DNA of 51,512 nt from Purshia tridentata (Eukaryota > Streptophyta > Magnoliopsida > Rosales > Rosaceae): NCBI GenBank assembly GCA_003254885.1, contig QANT01002592.1, forward strand, positions 1 to 51,512, in the 5' to 3' direction. The notes under the pieces are model-generated. The model searched no databases, had not been told where the DNA came from, and saw only the letters and a program-made list of their open reading frames with translations. The translations under genes were made by a program, and so were the position numbers. This document shows positions 10,179-23,567 of this stretch, piece after piece; within the stretch, counting starts at the first letter, position 1, and every line of letters starts with the position of its first letter.

Positions 10179-11813
10179 AGTGTTCAAGCCCTAAAAAACC
10201 ATTTTAGGCGCTAAGAATGCACAAATACGTTATTTCGGTGCAGACTTAGTCCAATTTGGTTGAAGTTGAATAAAAACGTGCTCAGTTATGAACAAACACA
10301 TGGGGAAGCACTTTCTCACTCTTGGATGAGCATTCTCGCCTTAAAGAAGCACATTTTACGTTTAGAAGTAACAAAAACATTATTTCGGTACAAATTTAGT
10401 CCACTTTCGTCTAAATTGCAACAAAACGTGCTCGGTTGGCAAGAAAGATATTGAGAAGCACTTTCGCATGTCTCGACTAGGGTGCTAGCAAAAAAGAACA
10501 ACTTTAGGTGTTAGAAATGCACGAAAACATCATTTCGGTGCATACTGGGTCAAAATTCATCCAAATTGCACCAAAACTTTTTTGGTTGGCAAGAAATACA
10601 TGTGAAAGCACTTTCTTATGTCTCGATATTAGCGTGCTAACTCTAAAGAACCACTTTAGGCCCTAAGAAAGCACGAAAATGTCATTTCGGTACACACTAA
10701 GTCCAATTTGATTAAAGTTAAACCAAAACGTTCCTGGTTGGCAAGAAAGACGTGGGGAAGCACTTTTTCATGTCTCGATTAGTGTTCAGCCCTAAAGAAC
10801 CACTTTACGCGCTAAGAATGCACGAATACGTCATTTCGGTGCATACTTAGTCCAATTTGGTTGAAGTTGCATGAAAACGTACTAAGTTGATAAAAAACAC
10901 ACGGAGAAGCACTTTCTCATGCTTGGATGAGCATTCTCGCCCTAAAGGAGCACATTTCCTAATTAGAAGTAACAAAAACATCATTTCGGTGCATACTCAG
11001 TCCACTTTTGTCTAAATTGTACTAAAACATGCCTGGTTGGCAAGAAAGACATTGATAAGCACTTTCTCATGTTTCAATTTGCGTTCTAGCCCTAAAGAAC
11101 CACTTTAGGTGTTAGAAATGCACAAAAACATCATTTTGGTGCATACTTGGTCCAAATTCATCCAAATTGCACCAAAACTTTCTTGGTTGGTAAGAAAGAC
11201 ATGAGGAAGCACTTTCTTCTGTCTTGATATTAGTGTGCTAACCCTAAAGAACCACTTTCGGCCCTATGAATGCACGAAAAAGTCATTTTGGTGCACATTA
11301 AGTCCAATTTGATTAAAGTTAAACCAAAACATTCCCTGTTGGCAAGAAAGATGTGAAGAAGCACTCTCTACTGTCTCGATTAGCATGCTGGGCCTAAGGG
11401 ACCACTTTAGGTATTACGAATGAACGAAAACATAATTTCGGTACGCACTCAGTACAACTTGGTTAAAATTGCACCAAAACGTTCTCGGTTGACAAGAAAG
11501 ACATAGGAAAGCACTTTCTCGCACTTGGATGAGCATTCTCACCCTAACGAAGCACATTTCGTGTTTAGAAGTAACGAAAACATCATTTTGGTGCATACTC
11601 AGTCCCCTTTTGTCTAAATTGCGTCAAAACGTGCCTATTTGGCACGAAAGACATTGAGAAGCACTTTCTGATGTCTCGAGTAGCGTGCCTGTCTTAAAGA
11701 TCCACTTTAGGTGTTAGGAATGCACGAAAACAGCATTTCAGTGCATACTGGGTCTAAATTCGTCCAAATCGCACCAAAACTTTCTTGGTTTGTGAGAAAG
11801 ACATGAGGAAGCA
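10179..11813. repeat. Satellite array, segment 1
   Basis: Tandem monomers of about 150 bp built on GAAGCACTTTCTCATGTCTCGATTAGCG, CCACTTTAGG, ACGAAAACATCATTTCGGTGCA and CCAAAACGT..CGGTTGGCAAGAAAGA (described in parts). Four monomer kinds alternate, recognised by what follows the CACTTTAGG position: GTGTTAG, GCCCTAAG, GCGCTAAG, or a CACATTTCGTGTTTAGAAG form. Like kinds recur about every 600 bp (for example the GCGCTAAG form near 10208 and 10808). Small open frames here are by-products of the repeat. Confidence 0.95.
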
Positions 11814-13322
11814 AGGAGTGTAAATTCGATAATTTCGGTGAAATTATCGTTTTTTTAGGGTAGTGAAACAAAATCACATTTTTATGTATTTTTCGTATAA
11901 ATTTTAGAAATTTCGCTAAAATTTCTACGAAAATTTCGAGCAAAATTTAAAGTGACAAATAGATGTGTTTTGGTAAAATTTCCCGAAATTTTGGGATTTC
12001 TGGGAAGTTTGAAATTTTTGGGTTTTGTTTGGCATGGAATGTGGAAGGAGGAAAAGAGGAGGCCGGGGTGGGTTATATCGGTGCCACAGAGGAAACTGAA
12101 AATGAAGAAGTTACAGCAAAGATGCAAGAGAGATGAGAAAGAGAGAGAGAGCACTTGTGGCAGCATAAGAAGAATGAAAAAAAAATCGGTGCTACAAAGG
12201 AAAACTGAAAAAGAATAAGTGAATTGTAGTAGAGATGCAAGAGAGATGATGGAGAGATGAGAGAGAGAGAGAGAAAGAAATAGAGCACCTGCGGCGGCAT
12301 GAGGAATGAAAACATATTAGGGTTTTAATGTTTGTTAACCGGTTACTAACTTACTACTTTTAATTGATTCATTAAAAAATCAGTTTATTAGGAAACATAT
12401 AAATACAATGTTTTGAAAGCTAACTCAAAGCTGTTTGGTGGTCTAGTGGATAAGGCATATGCCACTTTTCTATTTGGCTTGTGTTCGAACCACAAGCAGG
12501 AAAATGCAGAAGTGTATTTTTTATTTTATTTTTTAGAGTTTTAGGGATTTTTATAAAATATGAAAAGTTAATAAAAAAATTAAAACATATATAAATAATA
12601 AGCTAAATAACTATATAAACTTATCTAAAAAATATATATAATTTATGGGGTTTGTTTTAGAAGAATATAATTTAAGGGTATAATTCTATTAACTAATTTA
12701 ATTAAAAATACACTCAACATAAAATGAGAACCCAAACTAATTTAATTAAAAACTTTATATTAAAACTATATCCCTTACATAGTTACTTATATTTTCATTG
12801 ATTTGTGTTTTATAATTTAATATACAATTAGATATATATCTTTATAATTTATATAATAAATTTCATATAAAAACTAATTAAAATTATCCTAAAGCCATCT
12901 AACCTTGTACCCTATACCCTATACTCTGAATCGAATATCATATACTTTATACCCTATACATATATGTGGTATTGAATACTTATTTAATTCATGATTCAAT
13001 ATTGTAATACAAATAAATTTAATATGTTATTTATTTAATTATTAATTATTGTAGCATTTTTTAACATAATTTGTCTTCCGAGCGCATTATATTCATCTTA
13101 TATCACATGTAACTTATACTATGGTTTAGTTCCTTTCGTGGTTTTTATAAATATAGTAGATAATGTATTAAATAAGCATATGGTAAAGTTTCATTCAAAA
13201 TTTTTGTTGTTTAATAGCAAGTTCCGTCGTTTTTGTCTAAACCCTAGCGAAATCGAAATTCGGTCGAAATTTCCGTCGAAATTTCCATCGAAATTTCTAT
13301 CGAAATCGATATTACATTACTT
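11814..13322. mobile_element. 1.5-kb non-autonomous DNA element inserted in satellite
   Basis: The satellite word ATGAGGAAGCA stands on both sides (11803-11813 and 13323-13333), so an insertion with about 8-11 bp target duplication is direct. The ends are weak inverted repeats: GAGTGTAAATTCGAT at the left and, in reverse, GTAATGTAATATCGAT at the right, each followed by GAAATTTCG words. Inside are a duplicated block (about 12078-12180 and 12184-12312, with GA-rich tails), a tRNA-like segment, and AT-rich DNA. No transposase. The duplication length suits a Mutator-like or hAT-like element. Confidence 0.7.
12430..12502 (+). ncRNA. tRNA-like segment (SINE head or tRNA relic)
   Basis: TGGTCTAGTGGATAAGGC fits a pol III A box with a D arm, and 35 bases on CTTGTGTTCGAACCACAAG forms a perfect T-arm hairpin holding a near B box (GTTCGAACC). 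The anticodon region does not fold into a clear stem and the acceptor ends do not pair well, so this is not a working tRNA. A tRNA-derived SINE head is the simplest reading. Confidence 0.5.
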
Positions 13323-13573
13323 ATGAGGAAGCACTTTCTCATGTCTTGATATTAGCATGCTAACCCTAAAAAAATACTTGAGGCCCTAAGAATGCCCGAA
13401 AACGTCATTTCAGTGCACATTAAGTCCAATTTGATTAAAGTTAAACCAAAACGCTCCCGGTTGGCAAGAAATATGTGGGGAAGCACTTTCTCGTGTCTCG
13501 ATTACTGTTCAAGCCCTAAAGAACCCCTTTAGGTGCTAAGAATGAACGAATACGTCATTTCTGTGCACACCTA
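13323..13573. repeat. Satellite array, segment 2
   Basis: About 250 bp of the same satellite between two insertions: the end of a GCCCTAAG-type monomer and part of a GCGCTAAG-type monomer. Confidence 0.9.
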
Positions 13574-14215
13574 GGGCCAGTTTAGGGTTGAGGTGCCTTG
13601 GAAATAAGTTTCTACCTCAAAGCAGTTTTTGATGTTTTGTTAATAAAGTAAAATCTGCTTATTTTGAAAGTATCCACAACTTCCAAAATTGTCTTCACCC
13701 AATTTAAAAAATGACAATCATTACCCCTCTTGTTAAAAATTATAGTAGCATTTTTGAATTTTAATAGCATAATTACATTTTAATTAACAAATACAATGAC
13801 AAAAAATATTAATATAAATTGAGTTTTACATATGTAAGTTGCGAGAATAATTTTTTCTAAAAAAATCATAAATAAAACTTAGAAAAAAAAATCATAAATA
13901 AAAGTTAGAAAAAAAAGGGTAAAAAAAAGTAAAAAAAATCATAATAAAAAGTAGAAAAAGCAAGTGCAAGCATTCTTGTTTTACCAACAGAAAAATTAAA
14001 TGCACCTTTAGCGCCATGTCTATTTTTGTCATTATACATAATCACAGCACTTGTACATCAAAATTTACCAAACATTGTACTGCTGCTTTTCAGATTCACA
14101 GAACTTTTAAAAATACAGTTTACCAAACATTTAACGGTTTTACCTCACAGCAGTCTTTTCTTACCACATAGCTGCAGCAACTTTTTCTCACCATACAGTA
14201 ATCCCAAACTGGCCC
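13574..14215. mobile_element. 642-bp MITE, copy 1 (PIF/Harbinger-like)
   Basis: Begins GGGCCAGTTTAGGGTT and ends AATCCCAAACTGGCCC, an inverted repeat of about 16 bp. It is flanked by CTA and TTA, a 3-bp target site as used by PIF/Harbinger elements with one base changed. It splits a satellite monomer at the GTGCACAC-CTTAGTCC position. No coding. Confidence 0.8.
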
Positions 14216-16763
14216 TTAGTCCAATTTAATTGAAGTTGGACGAAAACGTGCTCGGTTGACAAAAAACACATGGGGAAGCACTTTCTCACGCTTAGATGAG
14301 CATTCTCGCCCTAAAGAAGCGTATTTCGTATTTAGAAGTAATGAAAACATCATTTCGGTGCATACTCAGTCTACTTTTGTCTAAATTGCAACAAAACGTG
14401 CCTGGTTGGCAAGAAAGACATTGAGAAGCACTTTCTCATGTCTCAATTAGTGTGCTAGCCCTAATTAAGAACCAGTTTAGGTGTTAGGAATGAACGAAAA
14501 CATCGTTTCAGTGTATACTGGGTCCAAATCGCACCAAAACTTTCTTCGTTGGTAAGAAAGACATGAGGAAACACTTTCAGATGTCTTGATACTAGCGTGC
14601 TAACCCTAAAGAACCACTTTAAACCCTACGAAAGCACGAAAATGTCATTTCGGTACACACTAAGTCTAATTTGATTAAAGTTAAACCAAAACGTTCCTGG
14701 TTGGCAAGAAAGACATGTGGAAGCACTTTATTATGTCTCGATTAGTGTTCAAGCCCTAAAGAATCACTTTAGGTGCTAAGAATGCACAAGTACGTCATCT
14801 CGGTGCACACTTAGTCCAATTTGGTTGAAGTTGCATGAAAACGTACTCGGTTGACATGAAACACATGGGGAAGCACTTTCTCACCCTTGGATAAGCATTC
14901 TCGCCCCAAAAGAAGCGCATTTCCTGTTTAGAAGTAACGAAAACATCATTTCTGTGCATACTCAGTCCACTTTGTCTAAATTGCATCAAAACGTGCCCAG
15001 TTGGCAAGAAAGACATTAAAAAGCACTTTCTCATGTCTCGATTAGCGTGCTCGCCCTAAAGAACCACTTTAGTTGTTAGGAATGCAAGAAAACATCATTT
15101 TGGTGTATACTGGGCCCAAATTCGTCCAAACTGCACTAAAACTTTCTTGGTTGGCGAGAAAGACATAAGGAAGCACTTTCCCATGTCTCGATATTAGCGT
15201 ACTAACCTAAAGAACCACTTTAGGCCCTAAGAATGCACGAAAACTTCATTTCAGTGCACACTAAATCCAATTTGATTCAAGTTAAACCAAATCGTTCTCG
15301 GTTGGCAAGAATGACGTGGGGAAGCACTTTCTCATTTCTTGATTAGCGTTCAAGCTCTAAAGAACCACTTTAGGCGCTAAGAATGCACGAATAAGTCATT
15401 TCGGTGCACACTTAGTGCAATTTGGTTAAAGTTGCACGTAAACGTGCTCGGTTGACAAGAAACACATGGGGAAGCACTTTCTCATGCTTGGATGAGCATT
15501 CGCGCCCTAAAGAAGCACATTTCATGTTTAGAAGTAACGAAAATATCATTTCGGTGCATACTTAGTCTAGTTTCGTCTAAATTGCATCAACACGTGCCCA
15601 ATTTGCAAGAAAGACATTGAGAAGTACTTTCTCATGTCTCGATTAGCGTGCTAGCCCTAAAGAACCATTTTAGGCACTAAGAATGCATGAATATGTCATT
15701 TCGGTGCACAGTTAGTCCAATTTGGTTGAAGTTGCACGAAAACATGCTCGGTTGATAAGAAACATATGGGGAACCACTTTCTCATGTTTGGATTAGCGTT
15801 CTAGCCCATAATGAAAAACCCTAGGTATTAAGAATGCACGATACGTCATTTCAGTGCACATTGAGTCGAATTTGGTTAACGTTGCAACTAATCGTGCTTG
15901 GTTGGCACGAAAGACATGAGGATGCACTTTGTCATGCTTGGATTAGTGTTCTAGACTCGAAGAAGCACATTTCGTGTTAGGATAGAACAAAACGGCCTTT
16001 TCGGTGCATACTCAGTCTAACTTGGTCTGAATTGCACCAAAACATGCACGGTTGGCAAGAAAGAGATGAGGAAGGACTCTCTAATGTCTCAATTAGGTGC
16101 TAGCCCTAAGGAACCACTTTAGGTATTAAGAACGAATGAAAACGTCATTTCGGTGAGCGCTCAGTACAATTTGGTTAAAGTTGCACCAAAACGTTCTTGG
16201 TTGACAAGAAAGACATGGGGAAGCACTTTCACATGCTTGGATGAGCATTCTCGACCTAGAAAAGCACATTTCATGTTTAGAAGAAACGAAAACATCATTT
16301 CGGTGCTTACTCAGTCCACTTTCGTCTAAATTGTATTAAAACATGACTGGTTGGCAAGAAAGACATTGAGAAGCACTTTTTGATGTCTTGATTAGCGTGT
16401 TGCCCTAAAGATCCACTTTAGATGTTAGAATGTTCGAAAACATCGTTTTGGTGGATACTGGGTCCAAATTCGTCTAAATTGAACCAAAACTTTCTTGGTT
16501 GGCGAGAAAGACATGTGGAAGCACTTTCTCATGTCTCAATATTAGCGTGCTAACCCTAAAGAAACATTTTAGGCCCTAAGAATGTACGAAAATGTCATTT
16601 TGGTACACACTAAGTCCAATTTGATTAAAGTTAAACCAAAACGTTCCTGGTTGGTAAGAAAGACGTGGGGAAGCACTTTCTCGTGTCTCAATTAGTGTTC
16701 AAGCCCTAAAGAACCACTTTAGGCGCTAATGATGCATGAATACGTCATTTCAGTGCACACCTA
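14216..16763. repeat. Satellite array, segment 3
   Basis: About 17 monomers in the same four-kind order. At 15770-16200 a different run of monomers occurs (with CATTGAGTCGAATTTGG, then GTGTTAGGATAGAACAAAAC, then CCTAAGGAACCACTTTAGG). This run recurs at about 19110-19560 and 30650-31070. Confidence 0.95.
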
Positions 16764-17413
16764 AGGCCAGTTTGGGTTTAAGGTGCCTTGGAAATAAGTT
16801 ACTTATTTCTACCTCAAAGTAGCTTTTGGTGTTTGGTTAATAAAGTAAAATCTGCTTATTATGAAAGCAGCCATAACTTCCAAAATTGCCTTCACCCAAT
16901 TTAAAAAATGACAATTGTTACCCCTCTCATTAAAATATTATAGTAACATTTTTGAATTTTAATAGCATAATTACGTTTTAATTAACAAATACAAAGACAA
17001 AAAATATTAATATAAATTGAGTTTTATATATGTAAGTCACAAGAATAATTTTTTCTAAAAAAATCATAAATAAAAGTTAGAAAAAAAAATCATAAATAAA
17101 AGTTAGAAAAAAAAACGTAAAAAAAAGTAAAAAAAATCATAATTAAAAGTAGAAAAAACAAGTGAAAGCATTCTTGTTTTACTAAACAAAAACTTAAATG
17201 CACCTTTAGTACCATGTCAATTTTGGTCATTATACATAGTCACAGTACTTTTATATCAAAATTTACCAAATACTGCACTGCTGCTTTTCAGATTCACAAC
17301 TCTTTCAAAAACACGGTTTACCAAAAATTTAACTGTTTTACCTCACAGAAGTCTTTTCTCACCACATAGCTACAACAACTTTGTCTCACCACACAACAAT
17401 CCCAAACTAGCCC
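16764..17413. mobile_element. 650-bp MITE, copy 2 (same family and same site)
   Basis: Starts AGGCCAGTTTGGGTTT and ends AATCCCAAACTAGCCC, close to copy 1 over its whole length, including the AAAAATCATAAATAAAAGTTAG runs. It is flanked by CTA and TTA at exactly the same point of the satellite monomer as copy 1. Confidence 0.8.
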
Positions 17414-20400
17414 TTAGTCCAATTTGATTGAAGTTGCATGAAAACGTGCTCGGTTGACCAAAAACACATGGGGAAGCACTTTCTCACGCTTAGATGAGCA
17501 TTCTCGCCCTAAAGACGCATATTTCATGTTTGAAGCAACGAAAACATCATTTCAGTGCATACTCAGTCCACTTTCGTCTAAATTGCAACAAAACGTGCCC
17601 GGTTGGCAAGAAAAACATTGAGAAGCACTTTCTCATGTCTCGATATTAGCGTGCTAGCCCTAAAGAATAACTTTAGTAGAAAGGAATGCAAGAAAACATC
17701 ATTTCGGTGCATACTGGGTCCAAATTCGTCCAAATTGCACCAAAACTTTCTTAGTTGGCAAGAAAGACATGAAGAAGCACTTTCTCATGTCTCGATATTA
17801 GCGTGCTGACGCTAAAGAACCACTTTAGGCCCTACGAATGCATGAAAAAGTCATTTTAGTGCGCACTAAGTACAATTTGATTAAAGTTAAACCAACACGT
17901 TCCCGGTTGGCAAGAAAGACGTGGGAAAACACTCTCTAATGTCTCGATTAGCGTGCTAGCCCTATGAAACCACTTTAGTTGTTAAGAATGAACGAAAACG
18001 TCATTTCTGGGTGCACTCAGTACAATTTGGTTAAAGTTGCACAAAAACGTTCTCGGTTGACAAGAAAGACATGGGAAAACACTTTCTCACGCTTGGATGA
18101 GCATTCTTGGCCTAAACAAGCACATTTCATGTTTAGAAGTAACGAAAACACCATTTCGGTGCATACTCAGTCCACTTTCATCTGAATTGCATCAAAACGT
18201 GCATGGTTGGCAGGAAAGACATTGAGAAGCACTTTCTCATGTCTCGATTAGCGTGCTAACCCTAAAAAAATACTTTAGGCCCTAAGAATGCACGAAAACG
18301 TCATTTCGGTGCACACTAAGCCCAATTTGATTAATGTTAAACCAAAACATTCCCAGTTGGCCATAAAAGATGTGGGGAAGAATTTTCTCGTGTCTCGATC
18401 AGCGTTCAAGCCTCGAAGAACCACTTTCTAAGCTAAGAATGCACGAATACATCATTTCGGTGCACGCTTAGTCCAATTTGATTGAAGTTGCACGAAAACA
18501 TGCTCAATTGACAAGAAACACATGAGGAAGCAATTTCTCATGCTTGGATGAGCATTATCGCCCTAATGAAGCACATTTCGTGTTTAGCGGTAACGAAAAC
18601 ATTATTTCGGTGTATACTCTGTCCACTTTCATCTGAATTGCATCAAAACGTCCCGGTTGGCAAGACCGACATTGAGAAGCATTTTCTCATGGCTCGATTA
18701 GCGTGCTAACCTTAAAGAACCACTTTAGGTGTTGGAAATGCACGAAAACATCATTTTGGTACATACCGGGTCAAAATTCGTCCAAAAATTGCACCAAAAC
18801 TATGTTGGTTACCAAAAACTACATAATGAAGCACTTTCTCATGTCCAGATATTAGCGTCCTAACCCTAAAAAACCACTTCTGGCTGTGAGAATGCACGAA
18901 AACTTCATTTCAATGCATACTAAGTCCAATTTGATTAAAGTTAAACCAAAACATTCCCGGTTGGCAAGAATGACTTGGGAAAGCACTTTCTCTTGTCTCG
19001 ATTAGCGTTCAAGCCCTAAAGAACCACGTTAGGCGCTAAGAATGCATGAATACATCATTTCACTGCACACTTAGTCTAATTTGGTTGAAGTTGCATGAAA
19101 ACTTTCTCGGTTAGCGAGAAAAACATGGGGAACTACTTTCTCATGTTTAGATTAGCGTTCTACCCCAAATGAACTACCTTAAGTGTTAAGAATGTATGAG
19201 TAAGTCATTTCAATGCACATTGAGTCAAATTTGGCTAACGTTGCAACTAAAGATGCTCGGTTGGCACGAAAGACATAGGGATGCACTTTCTCGTGCTTGG
19301 ATTTGCGTTCTAGTGTCGAAGAAGCACATTTTGTTTTAGGATAGAACAAAAAAGCCTTTTCGGTGCATACTCAGTCAAACTTGATCCAAATTGCACCAAA
19401 ACATGCCCGGTTGGCAAGAAAGAGTTGATGAAGCACTCTCTAATGTCTTGATTAGTGTGCTAGCCCTAAAGAAAATCTTTAGGGGTTAAGAATGGACGAA
19501 ACGTCATTTCGGTGCGCACTCAGTAAAATTTGGTTAAAGTTGCACCAAAACGTTATCGGTTGACAAGAAAGACGTGGGGAAGCACATTTTCACACTTGGA
19601 TGAGCATTCTCGCCCTAAAGAAGCACATTTCGTGTTTATAAGTAACGAAAACATTGTTTTGGTGAAAAATCAATTCACTTTCATCTAAATTGCATCAAAA
19701 CGTGCCCGGTTGGCAAGAAAGACATTGAGAAGCACTTTCTCATGTTTCGATTAGCATGCTAGCCCTAAAGAACCACTTTAGGTGTTAAGAATGCATGAAA
19801 ACATCATTTGGTACATACTGGGTCCAAATTCGTCCAAATCACACCAAAACTTTATTGGTTGGCAAGAAGGACAAGAGGAAGCAATTTCACATGTCTCAAT
19901 ATTAGCGTGCTAACCCTAAAGAACCACTTTAGGCCCTATGAATGCATGAAAAAGTCATTTCAGTGCACACTAAGTCCAATTTGATTAAAGTTAAACCAAA
20001 GCGTTCTCAGTTGGAAAGAAAGACGTGAGGAAGCACTCTCTAATGTCTCAATTATCGTGCTAGCCCTAAGGAACCACTTTAGGTGTTAAGAATGAACGAA
20101 AACATCATTTCGGTGCCCACTCAGTACAATTTGGTTAAAGTTGCACCATAACGTTATCGGTTGACAAGAAAGACATGGGGAAGCACTTCCTCATGCTTGG
20201 ATGAGCATTCTCGCCCTAAAGAAGTACATTTCGTGTTTGGAAGTAACGAAAACATCATTTTGGTGCATACTCGGTCCACTTTCGTCTAAAATGCATCAAA
20301 ATGTGCCTGGTTGGCAAGAAAGACATTTAGAAGCACTTTCTCATGTCTCGATTAGCGTGCTAGCCCTAAAGAACCACTTTAAGTGTTAGAAATGCACGAA

Positions 20401-22398
20401 AACATCATTTCAGCGCATACTGGGTCCAAATTGGTCCAAATTGCACCAAACCTTTCTTGGTTGGCGAGAAAGACATGAGGAAGCAATTTCTCATGTCTAG
20501 ATATTAGTGTCCTAACCATAAAGAACCAATTTAGGTCCTATAAATGGACGAAAAATTCATTTTGATGCACACTAATTCCAATTTGATTAAAGTTAAACCA
20601 AAACGTTCCCGATTGGCAAGAAAGACGTGGGGAAGCACTCTCTAATGGCTCAATTAGTGTGCTAGGTCTGAGGAACCACTTTAAGTGTTAAGAATGAACG
20701 AAAACTTCATTTCGGTGCGCACTTAGCACAATTTGGTTCAAGTTGCACCAGGACGTTATCGGTTGATATGAAAGACATGAGAAAGCACTTTCTCAGGCTT
20801 CAATAAGCATTATTGCCCTAAAGAAGCACATTTCGTGTTGAGAAGTAAGAAAACATCATTTCGGTGCATATTCGGTCCATTTTAATCTAAATTGCATCAA
20901 AATGTGCCCGGTTGGCAAGAAAGACATTGAAAAGCACTTTCTTATGTCTCGATTAGCGTGCTAACCCTAAAGACCAGCTTTAGATATTAGGAATGTACGA
21001 AAACATCATTTTGGTGCATACTGGTCAAAATTCATGCAAATTGCACCAAAACTTTCATGGTTAGCAAGAAAGACATGTGGAAGCACTTTCTCATGTCTCA
21101 ATATTAGCTTCCTAACCCTAAAGAAACACTTGAGGCCCTAAGAATGCACGAAAACGTCATTTCGGTGTACACTAAGTCCAATTTGATTAAAGTTGAACCA
21201 AAATGTTCCCGGTTGGCTAGAAAGACGTGGGAAGCACTTTCTCGTGTCATTAGCGTTCAAGCCCTAAAGAACCACTTTAGGCGCTAAGAATGCACGAATA
21301 CATCATTTCGGTGCACACTTAGTCCAATTTGGTTGAAGTTGCACGAAAACGTGCTCAGTTGACAAGAATCACATGGGGAAGCACTTTCTCATTCTCGGTT
21401 GAACATTCTTGCCCTAAAGAAGCACATTTCATCTTTAGAAGTAACGAAAACATCAGTTCAGTGCATACTCAGTCCACTTTCATCTAAATTGCATCAGAAA
21501 GTGCCCGGTTGGCAAGAAAGACATTGAAAAACACTTTCTCATGTCTCGATTAGCGTGCTAGCCCTAAAGAACCACTTTAGGTCTTGGGAATGCACAAAAA
21601 CATTATTTCGGTGCATATTGGATCCAAATTCGTCCAAATTGCACCAAAACTTTCTTGGTTTGCCAGCAAGACATGAGAAACCACTTTCTCATGTCTCGGT
21701 ATTAGCGTGCTAACCCTAAACAACTACTTTAGGCCCTAAGAATGCACGAAAACGTCATTTCGATGTACACTAAGTCCAATTTGATTAAAATTAAACCAAA
21801 ACGTTCCCGGTTGGCTAGAAAGACGTGGGAAGCACTTTCTCTTGTCTTTAGTGTTAAAGCCCTAAAGAACTACTTTAGGCACTGAGAATGTACAAATACG
21901 TCATTTCGGTGCACACTTAGTCCAATTTAGTTGAAGTTACACCAAAACGTTATCAGTTGACAAGAAAGGCATGGGAAGCACTTTCTCATCCTTGGATGAG
22001 CATTCTTGCCCTAAGGAAGCACATTTCGTGTTTAGAAGTAACGAAAACATCGTTTGGGTGCATACTCAGTCCACTTTCATCTAAATTGCATCAAAACATG
22101 CCCGGTTGGCAAGAAAGACATTGAGAAACACTTTCTCATGTCTCGATTAGCGTGCTAGCCCTAAAGAACTACTTTAGGTGTTAGGAATGCACGAAAACAT
22201 CATTTGGGTGCATACTGGGTCCAAATTCGTCCAAATTGCACCAAAACTTTCTTGGTTGGCAAGAAAGACATGAGGAAGCACTTTTTCATGTCTCGATATT
22301 AGCGTGCTAACCCTAACAAGCCACTATAGGCCCTAAGAATGCACGAAAATGTCATTTCGATGCACACTAAGTCCAATTGATTAAAGTTAAACCGAAAT
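17414..22398. repeat. Satellite array, segment 4 (longest)
   Basis: About 5.0 kb, some 33 monomers, without insertions. The four-kind higher-order repeat is clear at its right end: the GTTGACAAGAA-type monomer recurs at about 21338 and 21936, 598 bp apart. A few monomers lack single bases or short words. Confidence 0.95.
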
Positions 22399-22648
22399 TG
22401 TTATGACCCATCCCTAGTATTCATTGTTGGATCGTCATTTAAAGTCATTGGGGTAATTTACCAATTTGCCCTCGCTTAGAGAAATTTTGGTTTTACAAGG
22501 GACGTATATTTTAAAAGGGTGTTTTGGCCCAAATTTTCATATAGTTGCATATAGCTCGACCTTACGAGCGCGTAGGAAGAAACGGCTCGTAATTTGGAGT
22601 TACAGTTTAGGAGTTATGCACGTTTGAAGTTTGAGGCAGAAAATATAA

Positions 22649-23105
22649 GGCTAAATTACAAAATAGTCCATTGAACTATAGGGGTACTTTCAAGTGGCTC
22701 GCTGAAGTACAAAATTTTCAAGTGTATATATGAACTATCCGAAACCCTGCAATGTTAGTGCTTCTGTCAAAATTTCCGTCAAGTGCCAATGTGGACTGCT
22801 GACATGTCATTTTTTCTAACGTGTAATGCCACACCCACACCCAAAAAGCCACGTAGGATAAACTTCCCGCCCAAAAATGCCGCGTGGCCACCTACACCTG
22901 CCTTTTCGATTTCTCCCCAAACCCAGTATTTGCAGGTGAGCTAAGTGATAAACCCAAATGTAAACTCACTTTTCAGCTTACTCTCCCTCTCTCTATCTCT
23001 GTTACACTCTCAGGCCTTCGGCAAATCGAGTATTCCTTCACCTTTACAAAAGATTTGCAGGGGGAATATTGCATAGTGACTCAAGGACTAAAGCTCAAGC
23101 TGTTA
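22649..23105 (+). repeat. MULE left terminal inverted repeat
   Basis: Pairs with 28150-28637 in reverse with few differences. The right arm has an extra stretch (GACAGCCCTAGCC in its own reading) missing here. The 100-residue open frame at 22884-23186 lies mostly in this repeat and reappears in the other arm, so it is not evidence of a gene. Confidence 0.9.
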
Positions 23106-23567
23106 GTGACATGGCGTGGGTATTGCGATAGGAGATCGGAGGAGACAGTACACCTTTATACAGTAAGATTCACTTTGGATTACTGACATTTTGGGTTTTT
23201 GTTTTGGGGGTTTTTATACAAACTTGTGTGTTTGTTTCCTAGTGTAGTGGGTATTTTATAAAGTGGTAAGGTATACTTTGTCTCCTAGAAAATGAGGTGT
23301 TGGTGTTGGTGAAATCGAATTTAATAAGGTGGATGGGTTCACTTAAAAAACTATAGTTTTTCTTTTGGAAATATGCTAGTTCACATAGTGGGTTTGTTTG
23401 CTAGTGTAGGAGACTTGATATTTAGATGTTGCTGTCTATTTATGCATAGTGGTCCATACCTTTTGTGTAAACCAGATAGGGTTGGTGACTGCCTTTATTA
23501 GTCCATGAGCTTGGAAATAAATAAAACACAAAATTGGTTTTGAAGAAATTGAAACTTTAAACCCGAG

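Noticed and set aside
11882..12315. Overlapping open frames on both strands in the DNA element
   Set aside because: They arise from GA-rich duplicated sequence; compositionally biased with no family match.
10260..22200. Several 60-80 codon frames within the satellite
   Set aside because: The same words recur in frame only because the repeat recurs; different monomers break them.
10179..22398. Regular repeats resembling a CRISPR array
   Set aside because: This is a plant satellite with contiguous 150-bp monomers and no unique spacers.
22884..23186. 100-codon frame as a captured gene
   Set aside because: It lies mainly within the MULE terminal inverted repeat and appears in both arms.
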